From Berberis thunbergii (Eukaryota; Streptophyta; Magnoliopsida; Ranunculales; Berberidaceae), in the NCBI GenBank assembly GCA_003290165.1, contig QNQO01000654.1, forward strand, positions 590,101-654,100: 64,000 nt of DNA. Direction: 5' to 3'. The stretch's first letter is position 1, and each line of letters opens with the position of its first letter. This document shows positions 1 through 11,350 of the stretch, piece by piece. The notes below the pieces were generated by a model. It was given only the letters and a program-made list of their open reading frames with translations, was not told the DNA's origin and made no database searches. Position numbers and translations under genes: made by a program.

Positions 1-302
1 AGGATTATTAATTACTCTTGTTCTTCATATAACTCTAGCTGTTTTTTTTTTTTTTTTTGTACGAGGTAAATTTGATCAAGAAGCAATATATTCAATGTTT
101 TATTTCCATTGTTTTTGCTACAAAAACGTAATTATTATGTATTTTACCACCGAGCCTTTTTAATGTGTTTGTTCCAATTCATATTTCATCAAAAATGAAA
201 AACTTTGAAATACATAGGTGGACAAGAATTATTGGTTGAAAGACCGACAAAAAGGTCAAATTTCAACCAACTAGAATTCTAAGCAAAAACATTAGTGAAA
301 GG
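1..302. other. AT-rich flank, no gene seen
   Basis: No coding sequence is recognised. Positions 92-212 recur, diverged, at 12842-12960, so this is part of a repeated locus rather than unique DNA. The stretch 289-299 is the left target duplication of the SINE that follows. Confidence 0.6.
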
Positions 303-665
303 TTTTTTTTTTTTTTTTTTTTTTTTTAAATTGGGTCATTGACCTTTTTTGTTTATTTATTAATCAATGCCTGAAGGCTACATGACTGACCCTATAGGGT
401 TAACCAAACCAGACCCGAAGGCTGTAATATTGTTGCCACTTAATATCCTCGTCGCCTCCATCTCGCATAGAGACTTGCTTTCGCTCCGGTCCATTGCCTC
501 TATATTGCATGAAGACTCGCTTTCGCTTCGCTCCGGTCTAATCCATCTAAGCAGCTGCATTCAATACCCAAAGGCTTATCAACGGCGGAGCAAATGTTAG
601 TCTCGAACCCGCGACCTCTCACAAGGAGAGTGAATATTCGACCAACTGAGCTATAATTTGTGGAC
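303..665 (-). mobile_element. tRNA-derived SINE, reverse strand
   Basis: Read on the minus strand, the element begins with a tRNA-like head. An A box TAGCTCAGTTGG lies at 642-653 and a B box GGTTCGAGAC at 600-609, matching Pol III promoter consensus. It ends in a long A tail, seen as the T run at 303-327. Direct repeats ACATTAGTGAA flank it (289-299 and 666-676). The same sequence without the SINE exists near 48476 (ACATTAGTGAAGGTAGTTAA), which is a related empty site. The length of about 360 bp is large for a plant SINE but within range. Any short ORF inside is incidental. Confidence 0.8.
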
Positions 666-676
666 ACATTAGTGAA

Positions 677-1013
677 TGGTAGTTAAAGTTAATTAAGTTT
701 CTTCAAAGAAATAATGCGCGGCTCATTGTAACTATTTAATTTGTGGTATATACTAATTTGCAACCATAATTAGGTGTTGGATGTCAAACTTACTAAGTGA
801 TTAATATCTAGGTAAGGGGTTACGATGCCGCAATCATCTCTAAGTTTCATGTTGGAGGGTAAGCAAGACAGGGGAGCTAGGGAGGAATGTCAACTTGGTT
901 TTTTTTCATAAATAAGCTAGGTCTTTATATAAAGTTTATGATAAATTTGCATAAAATTGTTGAAAAGCCACCATATGTTTAGTTTTAGTTTTGGCTTACT
1001 AATTTGGCGAATG
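677..1013. other. Non-coding stretch, no feature seen
   Basis: Its first bases match the region near 48490 and 63900 (GGTAGTTAAAG context), so it continues the repeated locus. I see no coding or RNA feature. Confidence 0.5.
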
Positions 1014-2144
1014 TTTGGTAGTCTATAAAATGATTTTTTTCCATGAGATCTATCATACATACGGCCTCCTTAAGGCCAAAAAGGTTTATTGGTTTTATAT
1101 CGTGTCTGGTGCGTAGGTTTGTATACATGATAATACAACTCATCATCAATTATTGCTATCTAACTTTGAGTAAACACCTCAAATGCCGCATAGACTACTA
1201 GCAAACAAACTCATATGCGATATAACTCTCGTAAAATGACTTGTCTTAGGGTTTATCCAGAGACACACCTCTACCCATGTTCCATGATCCAGATTCAGGG
1301 AGGTCCTCCAAACGAAAGGATCATGGTGGTTCAATCAATATTACTCTCAAAATGCGAGTGATTCACAATGTTGTGGGAAGCCTTCATCGACATTTCACGT
1401 GACCAAAATTAACGGTACATTTATAACTAGCTAGAACATGGATGTTAATACAGAGTTATGAATAATGTCATACTCGGTACTTTGAAGTCGGCAGATATAG
1501 TTTTTCAGAAATTACATTTTCTTTGTAGTTGCGGTTAGGTGACTATTAATTTTCAGAAAGTTTGGTAGTCTATAAAATGATTTTTTTCCATGAGGTCTAT
1601 CATACATACGGTCTCCTTAAGGCCAAAAAGGTTTATTGGTTTTATATCGTGTCTGGTGCGTAGGTTTGTATACATGATAATACAACTCATCATCAATTAT
1701 TGCTATCTAACTTTGAGTAAACACCTCAAATGCCGAATAGACTACTAGCAAACAAACTCATATGCGATATAATTCTCGTAAAATGACTTGTCTTAGGGTT
1801 TATCCAGAGACACACACCTCTACCCATGATCCAGATTCAAGGACTAGGTCCTCCAAGCGAAAGGATCGTGGTGGTCCGTCCAATCAATATTACGCTCAAA
1901 ATGCGAGTGATTCATACTGTTGTGGGAAGCCTTCATCGACATTTCACGTGACCAAAATTAACGGTACATTTATAACTAGCTAGGACATGGATGTTAATAC
2001 AGAGTTATGAATAATGCCGTAATTGGTACTTTGAAGTCGGCAAATATAGTCTTTCATAAATTACATTTTCTCTGTAGTTGCAGTTAGGTGACTATTAATT
2101 GTTAACCAAGCGTACATTCCAACTAGGCACATTGTTGAGCAGAA
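1014..2144. repeat. 547-bp tandem duplication (two units)
   Basis: Unit 1 runs 1014-1560 and unit 2 begins at 1561. Both start TTTGGTAGTCTATAAAATGA and remain closely similar to ACTATTAATT near the end of each unit. Unit 2 continues into a segment (2105-2144) that is also present in the copy at 12411-12832. A 73-codon open frame at 1762-1983 is not conserved in unit 1 and is unlikely to be a gene. The repeat is non-coding as far as I can see. Confidence 0.85.
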
Positions 2145-3810
2145 GGATCGCCCAACACGACATTCAGGTAATCTAGCTACCCTTGGGCTCAGTTTGGTTC
2201 ATTGAGGTTACATTCATACCAGGTGCTCCGGTTGAGCGAATAAACTTTTGATCTTTGATCTACAGTTGATATTCACTTGGAGTTTGTTGCCAAGTTCACC
2301 ATAGAGTGTAAAATACCGTGGCCAACTTGGTGTACGTGATAGGTATTTTATAAATTGGTGTGATCTTAACGTATAATTTGTAAATGAACTAGTATATTAT
2401 TCTTGTCGTTGGCACTTCACATACATTCTTTTTTTTTTTTTTTTTTTTTTCTGCTAATTAACATGCACTGGACACCCTCACCGCCATTGCCATCAATCAA
2501 TTATTTTAGAATGTAATCATAATTATTTTTAAATCGATTGAATGTTTGGTTTAAATGTTCGTATTTTTTTTTAAAATATTAAAAATACTTGCATGTTTTA
2601 ATAATAAAATACATATTTTGAAATATCATGTCCTAAACACCCCCGCCACTATTTTCACTTTTGTCCTCAATCAGTTTTGAAATTCAAGTCTATTCTAAGG
2701 TAAAAATATATAATATAAAATTTAGGGTTAGAATTACTCAAAATTTGAATCAGTTGAAGAAAAAATTTAAACGTCGATAGTGAGTTCTCCCCCAAACTTT
2801 CAATTCGTCAAAACACAAAGTTTAGGGTTTTTTTAAATGTACATTAAGATGCCCCTCTAAAAAAAAATTTCCTAGTATGATATTGAAAAATACTAACGAC
2901 GTGAAATTCATTAGACATTCTTCAATAATAGTGCTTGCATTGATCATTGTTTTGTTGAGTTCTTTGTTTGAATATGCCTTGAAAAACTCAATTCATTTCT
3001 CTAAAAAAATTGAAACATACTAACGGCGTGAAATGTATTAGACGTTTTTCAATAATAAAACATATATTTTTGAAATTTTAGATCTTGTATAGTTATGATA
3101 GTTTTTATTTTAAGAAAAAAAAAATCAATACTTTTTCTCTCTACCACATTTATATTCTACCAATTTTTTAAATCTTTTCATTCTCATTGCCCTTCAAAAT
3201 GTTTAATATTTACAAATATGGCAACATAAGAAATGAATATCAACCCTCAATACATTTCCCAACTTTCGATCATAGCCATCTTTTATTTTCAATCGTTATG
3301 ATTTGACTTTGTCACAGTTAACAATGAATAGTAAAACACTATTCTAAATTGTAATATAGAAGATATACAAAATAGGATATGATGATAGTTTTCCAAACTT
3401 CAAGATATGATTTGTATATGGCAATGACTACCTCGCACCACCAAATCCTCTCTTTCACACCACCATTGATTTTTTTTTTTACTTTCTCAAACCACATAGA
3501 AACAAAAATCATTCATTTTTTCCATCACCATTCAAATCGATAAGGCAATGGTTCCTTCCTCCCCCATTCGAAATCTCCTCTTCCAAATCTCTTCCCACAC
3601 TTAAATCTCTTGCAAATCTCCTTCATCTCCCTCAAAAACTTTCAATATCCCCTTAAAGTTAAAATCCTTAAACCCAAACTCAATAAATATGCATAACTTA
3701 ACATAACAGACAAACCTAAACTCAAAACGAAAAAATGAAAAATAGGGTAACTTTCGAACCAATTTAAACCCTCAATTGAGACTGATTCTCAAGCTCATCA
3801 AAACATGAAA
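2145..3810. other. AT-rich non-coding stretch
   Basis: It contains a T run at 2430-2450 and short diverged direct repeats (around 2881-2935 and 3005-3060, sharing ACTAACG.CGTGAAAT). No coding segment, RNA gene or transposon terminus is recognised. Confidence 0.5.
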
Positions 3811-4095
3811 GTTGTATTACTCTTAGTTATCTAATAAATACAACTTGAATCACTTAAAAATATTTTGAAATGAGCAAATTATGGTCATTTTACTAAAATC
3901 TCCCAAATCTGTCCGAAAAATGAAAATGAGATAGTGTTCCTGACTTTCGACCACCTTATGTGCTCGATCGAGATCGATTTTCAAGTTGGTCAAACCGCAA
4001 AAATTGTAGTACTTATAGTTATCTAATAAACTCAACTTGAATCACTTGAAAATGTCTTAAAATGAGCAAGTTATGATCATTTTAGTAAAGTTGCG
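3811..4095. repeat. Diverged tandem pair, period about 190 bp
   Basis: The segment GTTATCTAATAAA..CAACTTGAATCACTT followed by AAATGAGCAA.TTATG.TCATTTTA occurs at about 3827-3900 and again at about 4017-4090. The copies are clearly diverged. No function can be assigned. Confidence 0.65.
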
Positions 4096-4117
4096 CAAAA
4101 CTGAAAACAAATTTCTG

Positions 4118-4182
4118 TTCGCAGAGTGCACTGCGAACAAATATATATATATATTTTTTCTGCTTGGAGTGCACTCTGCGAA
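4118..4182. repeat. Perfect 15-bp inverted repeat (hairpin)
   Basis: The arms TTCGCAGAGTGCACT (4118-4132) and its reverse complement (4168-4182) are separated by an AT dinucleotide run. It could form a hairpin in DNA or RNA. It is probably the remnant of a small inverted-repeat element, but no target duplication was found. Confidence 0.6.
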
Positions 4183-4594
4183 CATAATTTTTTTTGCGCG
4201 CGGCTTTACTAAAATTAATGATTTGGGTTTATATAGGTGGTGTGAGAAAGTAAGTAGGTGGTGTGAGAGAGTAAAATGGTGTAAGAGAAAAATTGATGGT
4301 GCGAGATAATCGTTGCCTTTGTAAATATATTCCATTTTAGAGTACTAGAAGCTGTGAATCATTCTTTTCACAGGCATTCTAGAATTCTTTGTTACTTACT
4401 TTGCTAGTAAAGTGTCTCAATTATCACAAATCAATGGACAGTGCATTAAATACAGAAAAAATACTGGCAAACAAATTGGTCGTGATCCATGACACCAACT
4501 CATGAAAATTACTTAGATCTAACTAATACATCCCCACCCATGTGCATGATCTAGATCAATTCCGGATTCAGGAGGCACTACAAAAAAAATTGTG

Positions 4595-4815
4595 ATCAAT
4601 AGCGTTTAAAAACCGCTATGATAGCCGGCGCTATAATAGACCCAGGGAATATTATAGTGGTTTTAAAACGCTATGGTAAGTTTGGCTTTTATAGCGTTTC
4701 AAAACCGCTATGGTAGCCTCTTCCATAGCATTTTAAAAACGCTATAGTAGACTCTAAAACCGCTATGGTAGCCTTTACCATAGAGTTTTAAAAACGCTAT
4801 GGTAAGTATTCATAG
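4595..4815. repeat. CACTA subterminal repeat array
   Basis: About six copies, in both orientations, of a motif resembling AGCGTTTTAAAACCGCTAT(G/A)GTAG. In CACTA elements such subterminal motifs are transposase-binding sites. Here that role is inferred from position and repetition only. Confidence 0.8.
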
Positions 4816-5097
4816 CAATTTTATTTATTTATTTATTTATTTTTTACTATCAAGTGACTTTTTATTACATCTTATCTTATATGCATTAGCCTGAGCACTC
4901 GAAATTCATTGTGACAAAGACAAGAAACACCATGTTGGTGATCAAGCAAAAGAAAATAAAATGTATTATTTTCACTTCCTTTTGCTAAAAGAAATGTTGA
5001 ATGATCTAAACATTTTTGTGATGATGAATGTACATAATGTTTCAAGGGAAAAAAGGGAACGAAAGCAACGACATAATTTTTGTGATGATGAATACCT

Positions 5098-5215
5098 GCA
5101 ACAACAACAACGACAGCAGAAACAGCAACAACAACAACAACAGGGGCTGTCGACAGCAACAACAGCAATGATAGCAACGACAGCAACAGCAGCAGCAGCC
5201 ATACTAAAGCAGCAG
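5098..5215. repeat. CAA/CAG-rich microsatellite
   Basis: Imperfect CAA, CAG and ACA triplet repeats give polyglutamine- or polyalanine-like open frames on both strands. The ORFs here are by-products of the triplet repeat. It lies just beyond the splice donor of the ABCB fragment, inside its intron. Confidence 0.8.
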
Positions 5216-5221
5216 CAGCTT

Positions 5222-5805
5222 ACCCTTGATAGGATCATAGAACCTTTCTATAAGAGCAAAGACGATGGACTTGCCACCTCCACTGGTTCCGACTTCCGAC
5301 CAATGCAAGTGTCTTAGAAGGTGGGATAATTAGATTGAAGTTGTTCAAGATTCAAGCATATGGTCGAGATGGGTATGCAAAGGTAACATTTTTGAACTCT
5401 ATCTTCCCTCTCACATTCAATTGTGTCTTCCCTCTGAAGTCATAGGGGTCAATCTCTGGGACTCTATCAATAATTTCAAATACCTGACTTGCTGCAACTG
5501 TACCCTGTGCAAATTGAGCGAAGTATGATAATGACGGTGCCAAGCCCCTGATAAAAATAGGCATATAAAGTTAACATTTGATTATTTTTCAACATGCATT
5601 TGTGTTATTGTTTCGAGTCATGAAAAGAATGTGTTAACCATACCTACCACCTACATTGACTCCAAAGAAACAAGCAATGGCTTCACCTCCAGTGAGTCTC
5701 CTCTAGCAACTAGGATGGATCCATACCAAAATGCTAGGGCCCATGTGGAGTAAATGACCAAATAAATTACACCCATTCCAGCAGATTTATGTGGAGTAGT
5801 TCATA
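5222..5805 (-). pseudogene. ABCB (MDR/P-glycoprotein-type) transporter exon fragments
   Basis: Two exon-like blocks lie on the minus strand. About 5805-5648 encodes transmembrane-domain sequence [17 protein letters not shown], then after a one-base frame change [14 protein letters not shown]. Positions 5564-5222 encode [45 protein letters not shown] and then the nucleotide-binding domain start with a Walker A SGGGKS and [10 protein letters not shown], followed by a GT donor. In plants ABCB proteins are plasma-membrane exporters, for example of auxin. This copy cannot work: it is a small part of a roughly 1250-residue protein, with an in-frame stop after YPSRPYA, frame changes and a 7-bp duplication just before Walker A. 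It is captured inside the CACTA element. The member of the ABCB family is not resolved. Confidence 0.85.
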
Positions 5806-5941
5806 ATCTTGATGGGATTCCATTTTTTATTATTATCTTATAGTACATTATTCATTTCATGCCCAAATGTGTAAGAAATTGTCTACATGAATGATTAAAT
5901 AAGCATATGAAAAGCGGTTATTGTAATTCACCTGATAACCT

Positions 5942-6065
5942 TTGTATTTGATGAGCTCCTTCACCCTATCAACTATATACTAGAATCCATCGTTGTCAAT
6001 ATAGCAGAGATCACCAGCCATTAGAGTCTACAGTTGCAGCAGTTGCTTTTAGTCTCTCAGAGTGA
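5942..6065 (-). pseudogene. 4-coumarate-CoA ligase-like exon fragment
   Basis: The minus strand encodes ATAATVDSNGW, then GDLCYIDNDGF, a stop, YIVDRVKELIKYKGYQ, and a GT splice donor. The segments match the C-terminal part of plant adenylate-forming enzymes of the 4CL/acyl-CoA synthetase family, including the D-R-x-K-E-x-I-K-x-K-G-x-Q motif at the start of the C-terminal subdomain. In 4CL these residues act in adenylation and thioesterification of hydroxycinnamates. Only about 40 residues of a family of about 550 are present, with one stop and a small frame change at the GW/GDL junction. It lies between the ABCB and PLAC8 fragments in the CACTA element. Whether the donor was a true 4CL or a peroxisomal 4CL-like gene cannot be told. 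Confidence 0.8.
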
Positions 6066-7639
6066 CCCTGGAATTGAGCAAAAACAATGATCAAAAGACA
6101 TCTATCAGCTTTTCTACCACATCTTGCTCTTGTGTCTACTCGATAAAAATAAGAATGTAATTGCACGGACGTGTATGCCCAACTTTACGTTACTAATAAT
6201 GTTAAGTACCTAACAAATGCCCATGACATTGCAACTAAATGTGGACCAATTAAGTGCACAGCAACCATTAGGACTATCCAAATAGGTGCTTACTCATGGC
6301 ACAAAACTTCAATTGGTGACACAACACAAATCCTTGAAACACATTGAAGTTAAATGTTTTGTAAGACAAATTGGGTTCACCATCTCAGAAACACTGTAAT
6401 AGACCATCTAGGTTCAGAATATTATACTTCATGATGTTGAGTTTGTAGATTATAAAGAATGGAGATAAGCTTGAATGAAATCTTGAGCAATGAAAGATTC
6501 AAAACTCAATAAGATACTCTCCTTTTCTTTTTTGTTTTTGGTATACTTACCAAAGGTTGAGATTGGTAAAGTGCCCGCAGAAGCTAACCAATAGTTGCAT
6601 CTCTTTCAGTCTATTACCATTTAGTACTCACAGTTTCAATTATGAACAATAAATGAAAACTATATAAATTGTTTGATTAAAAAAAACAAGGCACCTGCAA
6701 GGCTGCAACCTAAGCTTGTTAAAGGGGGTAAAATGACTACAAAAGAGAAAACTACCTTATTGAAGCTAGGAACCAGTTCCTACAAAGCTTTCATGCGTTC
6801 TGCTATTCTTTCTCACTCAAGTACTGAGTTCCTACAGAAGAGTAAATGCTTGTTAGTATTAGGCCCACATTTGTATGTCTTAGAAACTCTTTATTATCCA
6901 ATCTGGCCACTTAAACTAACAAGTGGTCAATCGTCTTCTTAGACAAAATGTACAAGTAATGCAGGGAACAGACACAATGGCAGCAGTATAAGCTTTCACA
7001 GGCACACATGCATATCCTATTTATTTTTTAGAGATAGTCGTTAGCTTGATGGCTAAATCACAACAAAATCAAACTTGCTCACAAGCAGCATATGCTACCA
7101 GACAGATCAAAATCTCCTTTAACTGCCTAAGATACATTTCAGATTCATAAAAATAAAAAAATATAAATATAAAGAAGACATGATATGGCAAAGGTCCTAG
7201 AGATGATGTATCTCATGATAACCATTGCCTTTAGCCATTTTCAGGCAAAAACTTAGGCAGAAACTTATGATGATCACTGAATCAACAAGTGTGAAGAGTT
7301 AAAGCTTTGTGCACAAGGAGTCACTTGCAAGAAATTGATATTCATGGCTATGGATATTTGGAGCATGGGGTTGCCAACTGATCCAAAAAAAAATAAAAAT
7401 AAAAAATTAATCCTTGTGACTTTCTTTGAAGAGATGTTTTCACTGCTGCCCAAGATGTTGCTGATAATTTTGTAAAGGCTCATGTTATGATTGCTAATGC
7501 CTCTACATCTCTTACCCTTTGAACCAAAAGTAATATGTTTCTATCAAATTTGTTATCAGCTATGACATGTATAAAAGATTCTGGTTGTTCAATATGTATG
7601 TAACTTATCTGAATAAGAAGCTGAAAAATGAATAAGAGG
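6066..7639. other. CACTA interior without a recognised exon
   Basis: No recognisable domain is found on either strand. Short open frames (6673-6942 plus, 7274-7483 minus) carry no motif I know. Minus-strand stretches with GT donors (for example near 6550) suggest intronic or untranslated captured DNA, but I cannot name a source gene. Confidence 0.4.
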
Positions 7640-9067
7640 AGGCTAGTGCAATTCCAGGAATCCTTTGCTCCCCTTGCCATGACTCCCTATGCATATGGTG
7701 TCACCTCTACCTCGTCATACACCATCTTAGAAATTTTTTATCTCCAATGTTCTCGACTCCTGCCAACCATCAGGCACATATATTGTACATATATTGGTTA
7801 ACTACTCTCTTATAAATTTGAACTTAACACTTAACAGTGACCCATAATAGCACAGAAACATATAACTGAACTTCAGTTAAAATTTTCATAGTTATTTGAT
7901 TACATTTTAAATAAAAACACATACCTGACATAATGTGCAGCAGGGGCATATTAGGTGGTTTACACAATCATCCAAAAAGTTGTCGCTTCCCTGTACAAGT
8001 AAACCAACCCAATAGGTATGTCAAATCGAGGAAATCAAAGCAAATAATACTATCAAAGAAACAAAAAATGTGGGTTCATTTGAGATTAACATTATGGTAA
8101 CATGTGAGAGATTCATGGAGGCGATTCATTGATGTTGCCCAATCGAAGCAGTTTTTGCAATGCCATGTATTCCATGCAATCATTAGCAGGTATAACAGAC
8201 ATGATCAAACTGAAATATGAAAGCCATCAACGGCCTTCCAATTCAGAACTAATACCCTTCCTGGTTTGAAAAAAAATGAAAGAATCTGATCTAATGACAA
8301 TGAGGATACCATCATCAATAAGAGGCTAAATTTGAAGCTTAAAAGCACATGGTTTTTGTTTTGCACCCCGAAAAGCTCAAGATGCCAGTTGTTCAAGCAT
8401 GGAGTACAAAGGATATGATTTTAAAAGACATGGACTATACAAGATCTTCGCAGTTTTGTTTCTGAAGAAGTGAAAGGGTCTTATCCCACCCCCATTCCCC
8501 AGAAATTAAGGAAGAAGACATAAGCAAAAGAAGTGTAGGAAGGTAACGGACCTAAAGCATAGATCTAAAGCTCTTGCCATAACGAAGTAAAAACATAACC
8601 AAAAACTGACTATCAGCCCCTTATAGAGTACAAAAGTAGAACTTTGTGCTTCAACCAGGTTACAATTAGACAAAAGGCTAAACTAGGCATAGGAGTAGTG
8701 ATATAGCTTTTAGACTTCACGCTTACCTATTATCCTAGCAGTTAGTGGTAAATGAAACTGATTGTGTTTAGATAAAGAAAAAATAAAGTTGAACAAAAAT
8801 AAAAGAGAACGAGAAAGAACTTGTAAATATATTGGATTGATTCAAAGTGCAATATAAGGTATCTAACTTGAAAATCAATGAACGTGTTATCATGCTTACC
8901 CCAATATTAAACTTTTTCCGGATCTGTCCACAGAAGAAACCCAAGTATATTCCAGACAAGAATATGAAAGCTGACTCCAAAATACATGAAACTATGTTGT
9001 TTGGTGATGGCATAAGCAATGAAGTTGAAAGGAGCAGTGACAACAAGAATGAAATAAACTGTTCCCT
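7640..9067 (-). pseudogene. PLAC8-domain gene fragment, three exons
   Basis: Three minus-strand blocks splice together in frame. Exon-like 9067-8897 follows an AG acceptor and encodes ESAFIFLSGIYLGFFCG and QIRKKFNIG, ending at GGTAAGC. Exon 7998-7921 follows TACAG and encodes GSDNFLDDCVNHLICPCC then TLCQ, ending at GTATGT. About 7741-7640 encodes ESRTLEIKNF, a stop, then RGRGDTICIGSHGKGSKGF. The cysteine pattern CPCCTLCQE after a hydrophobic segment is the core of the PLAC8 (cell number regulator / cadmium resistance-like) domain of small plant membrane proteins. The first two junctions are intact; the third exon has at least one stop and no usable downstream part. It is captured in the CACTA element. 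The alternative frame of the first exon has a stop, so the chosen frame is better supported. Confidence 0.8.
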
Positions 9068-9268
9068 GCAAAAGAAATAAAAACGTAAGTTATCGAATTT
9101 GACATTTGGTTCATATGATATTAAGTAAAAAAAATCAGGGAAGTATATACATTCGGTTCAATGCTTGTATGTACATTAAACAATTATTGCCTAAACTGAA
9201 AAATAAGAATATTTCTAGTAAAATGACATGTTCAATATTAGAATCTCCATAACACAAATGTGGTTTAC

Positions 9269-9397
9269 CTTCTAGTTCCGGATTCCTCATTCTCAAACAT
9301 CAACCGGAAGCGCATGCCAAGGGATACTTGATTGTTGTATACAACCCTGTAATACTTGGCTAAAGGAATAACAAATTCTGATGGACAAGCCTTGCAG
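9269..9397 (-). pseudogene. Auxin response factor (ARF) exon fragment
   Basis: The minus strand encodes [14 protein letters not shown], then [20 protein letters not shown] and TRR, followed by a GT donor at 9268-9267. This matches the segment just after the B3 DNA-binding domain in ARFs, where the auxin-response dimerisation region begins ([12 protein letters not shown]...GMRF.M.FE.EES..RR). The wording resembles the ARF5/MONOPTEROS group most, which is an inference from memory of the family. The block is open and splice-competent at its 3' end, but it is a single exon. It is the most upstream of the captured host exons on the minus strand of the CACTA element. Confidence 0.85.
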
Positions 9398-9816
9398 AAA
9401 CAAATTATACTTCAAAAATGCTATAGATGGATGACATCAATCTGAAGTACTTGATAGTTTCGATTAAGAGTAGTTATGGACTTTGGGTTGTAAAATACAG
9501 TGAAGGGACTATTGTTTGCAGCTGCATGGGCTGCTGCTACTTAGGATCCCTATATGAATACTATCACTTGACAATATTGATGATGAAATATTTGCGGGTT
9601 GTCTGTTAGCTCTTTTCATACCCAATAAAAGTTGTTGTTTCTCATCTCTACTCACAACATAAAGCAAGAGGATTAACAACATGATTTAAATGGTATTCTA
9701 CGGAACACACTATACATAACCAACAGAGAAAATTGTTTCTGAAACTCTATAAAATTGATATTTAATACCATTGATAACTTACTATTATCAACTAATTAGT
9801 ATTTTTCATTTCGCCA

Positions 9817-9870
9817 CCCCCCCCCCCCCCTTAGACTCTATTTGTTCCAACTTTGTGGGGGGGGGGGGGG
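9817..9870. repeat. C14 / G14 inverted homopolymer pair
   Basis: Fourteen consecutive C (9817-9830) are followed 26 bases later by fourteen consecutive G (9857-9870). The G run interrupts a LINE remnant. It can form a hairpin or, on the G-rich strand, quadruplex-like structures. It could in part be an assembly problem area. Confidence 0.8.
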
Positions 9871-10260
9871 CAGTTCTACTACCCATAAACTTCATTTTAT
9901 CAAATGGACTAATTGCCAACTTCCTTCTAAATTAGGAGGACTAGGTATTCATAATACCTATCTTATGAATCTCGCTTTGCTTGCTAAGATGACATGGCGA
10001 TTTCTTGTAGAACCCAAAGCTTTATGGGTTCACACACTAAGTATCTAAAACACAACAATTTTTTACAGGCCAACGCAAACCACAATGCTTTCCAGTATGG
10101 CAGATACTATTAGCAGGAAAATATGTGATTAAAGATCAGATAGTAATTAAATTCAACTCTTGTCTTCAAACTAAAATTTGGAGTCGATCTTGGATTTTAA
10201 ACACCCCCTTGTAAGAGGTTGCTCTTCAACATATACCCAACCAACAATTGAATAATGAGG
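9850..10260 (+). pseudogene. LINE reverse-transcriptase C-terminal remnant
   Basis: The plus strand encodes HKLHFIKWTNCQLPSKLGG, LGIHNTYLMNLALLAKM and TWRFL, the region after the RT domain of plant L1-type LINEs (KW..C.PK..GGLGI....MN.ALLAKW.WR). Beyond 10048 the frame is broken by several stops. It lies inside the CACTA element, so it was either captured or inserted there, and no poly(A) or target duplication was found. Confidence 0.75.
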
Positions 10261-10566
10261 TTAGATACTATTTCAGATAAGACAAATAAATTTGAAATTG
10301 GGTAATTCTTAGCCCTCTACTTCTCCCTGAAATCATTATTAATTTGCATCATATAATCTTAATTTATGTAAACATAGAGAACACATTGGCTTAGTATCTT
10401 AATAGTTCAGGTATTTTTATTACAACTACTATCTATATATCCATTGTCAACTATGATGATGAACAATCATCTATTTCTTCCAAAACGTTGACAAAAACAG
10501 TTAAACTTGATAGAAATTACCTAAAATTCAGATATTCAAATAATCAAAAGAAAATTTAAATGTTAC

Positions 10567-11350
10567 CTGTTGTGATTTCTCGGTTAAATTGTAAAGCAGA
10601 CCGGAACAAAGTGGCAGTGCCAAAAGAAAAGAGATTGAATATTTTCCAATTGAAATTGAGATCGTCAATGAAGAAACCCATTAGGACAAAATTGAAAAAC
10701 AACTCAGAGAGAAAAGAAGAAGGTTTCGGTTTGTGTTACCTTCTATTTTTGAGAAAGATACAAAGCTTTGCAATGGACTTTTAGGGTTTTGCAACTACGA
10801 AGACAGCGCTGGTAAACTTGTTTGGAACCACAAACATCATCCGTGTCACAAATTCATGCTTGATCAAACCCGAATCTTCTACAATCAATAGAAACCATAA
10901 GTTAAAATCTATCTGAGCACATTTTTGGAACTTGGGTTTTAGAGAAAAAGTGATCGAAATGAACAAGAAGAATAACATGATGAAAGGAGTAGAGAGAGAG
11001 GTACCTTTACTTCAAACACTCAAATCAAACCAGATCTGCAACAGAGAGAGACAATTGTTGTTGTCGTCCTTGCTTCGTTTCCTACTCTCTAGAGCAACAC
11101 AAGAAAATAGCCCGCCTCAATCGATTGTCTTTTGATATCTACTTTTCTATTCTCAGCTCACCCAAGCCTACACACAGGGAAATACTCTTCTAAAACCCAG
11201 TTCCAAAATCCAACAGAAATATCGAAAGATAAAGGCAAGCATAGAGAGGGAATAGAAAAGCGAGCAGATAGATTCACCTCTTTCAAATGTTGCAATTGAT
11301 GCCTCAAATCTCTTGACCGAATTAGGGTTTGAAGAAACTTGGATTGTTCC
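10567..11350 (-). other. Captured 5' gene-end-like segment, source unknown
   Basis: On the minus strand this has the look of an untranslated leader: CT-rich runs, a GT donor after GAAGTAAAG (near 11000) and an open block from an ATG at 10681 to a GT donor at 10566, encoding MGFFIDDLNFNWKIFNLF and about 25 further residues. I do not recognise the protein. It may be the first exon region of one of the captured genes or of an unidentified one. Confidence 0.35.

Noticed and set aside
600..653. Possible tRNA gene on the minus strand
   Set aside because: The A and B boxes are present, but the acceptor stem does not close and the sequence runs into a SINE body with an A tail and target duplications. 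It is a SINE head, not a tRNA gene.
4961..5317. 118-codon open frame rich in glutamine
   Set aside because: It is a by-product of a CAA/CAG microsatellite and of antisense reading over the captured ABCB nucleotide-binding domain. It has no domain or start context.
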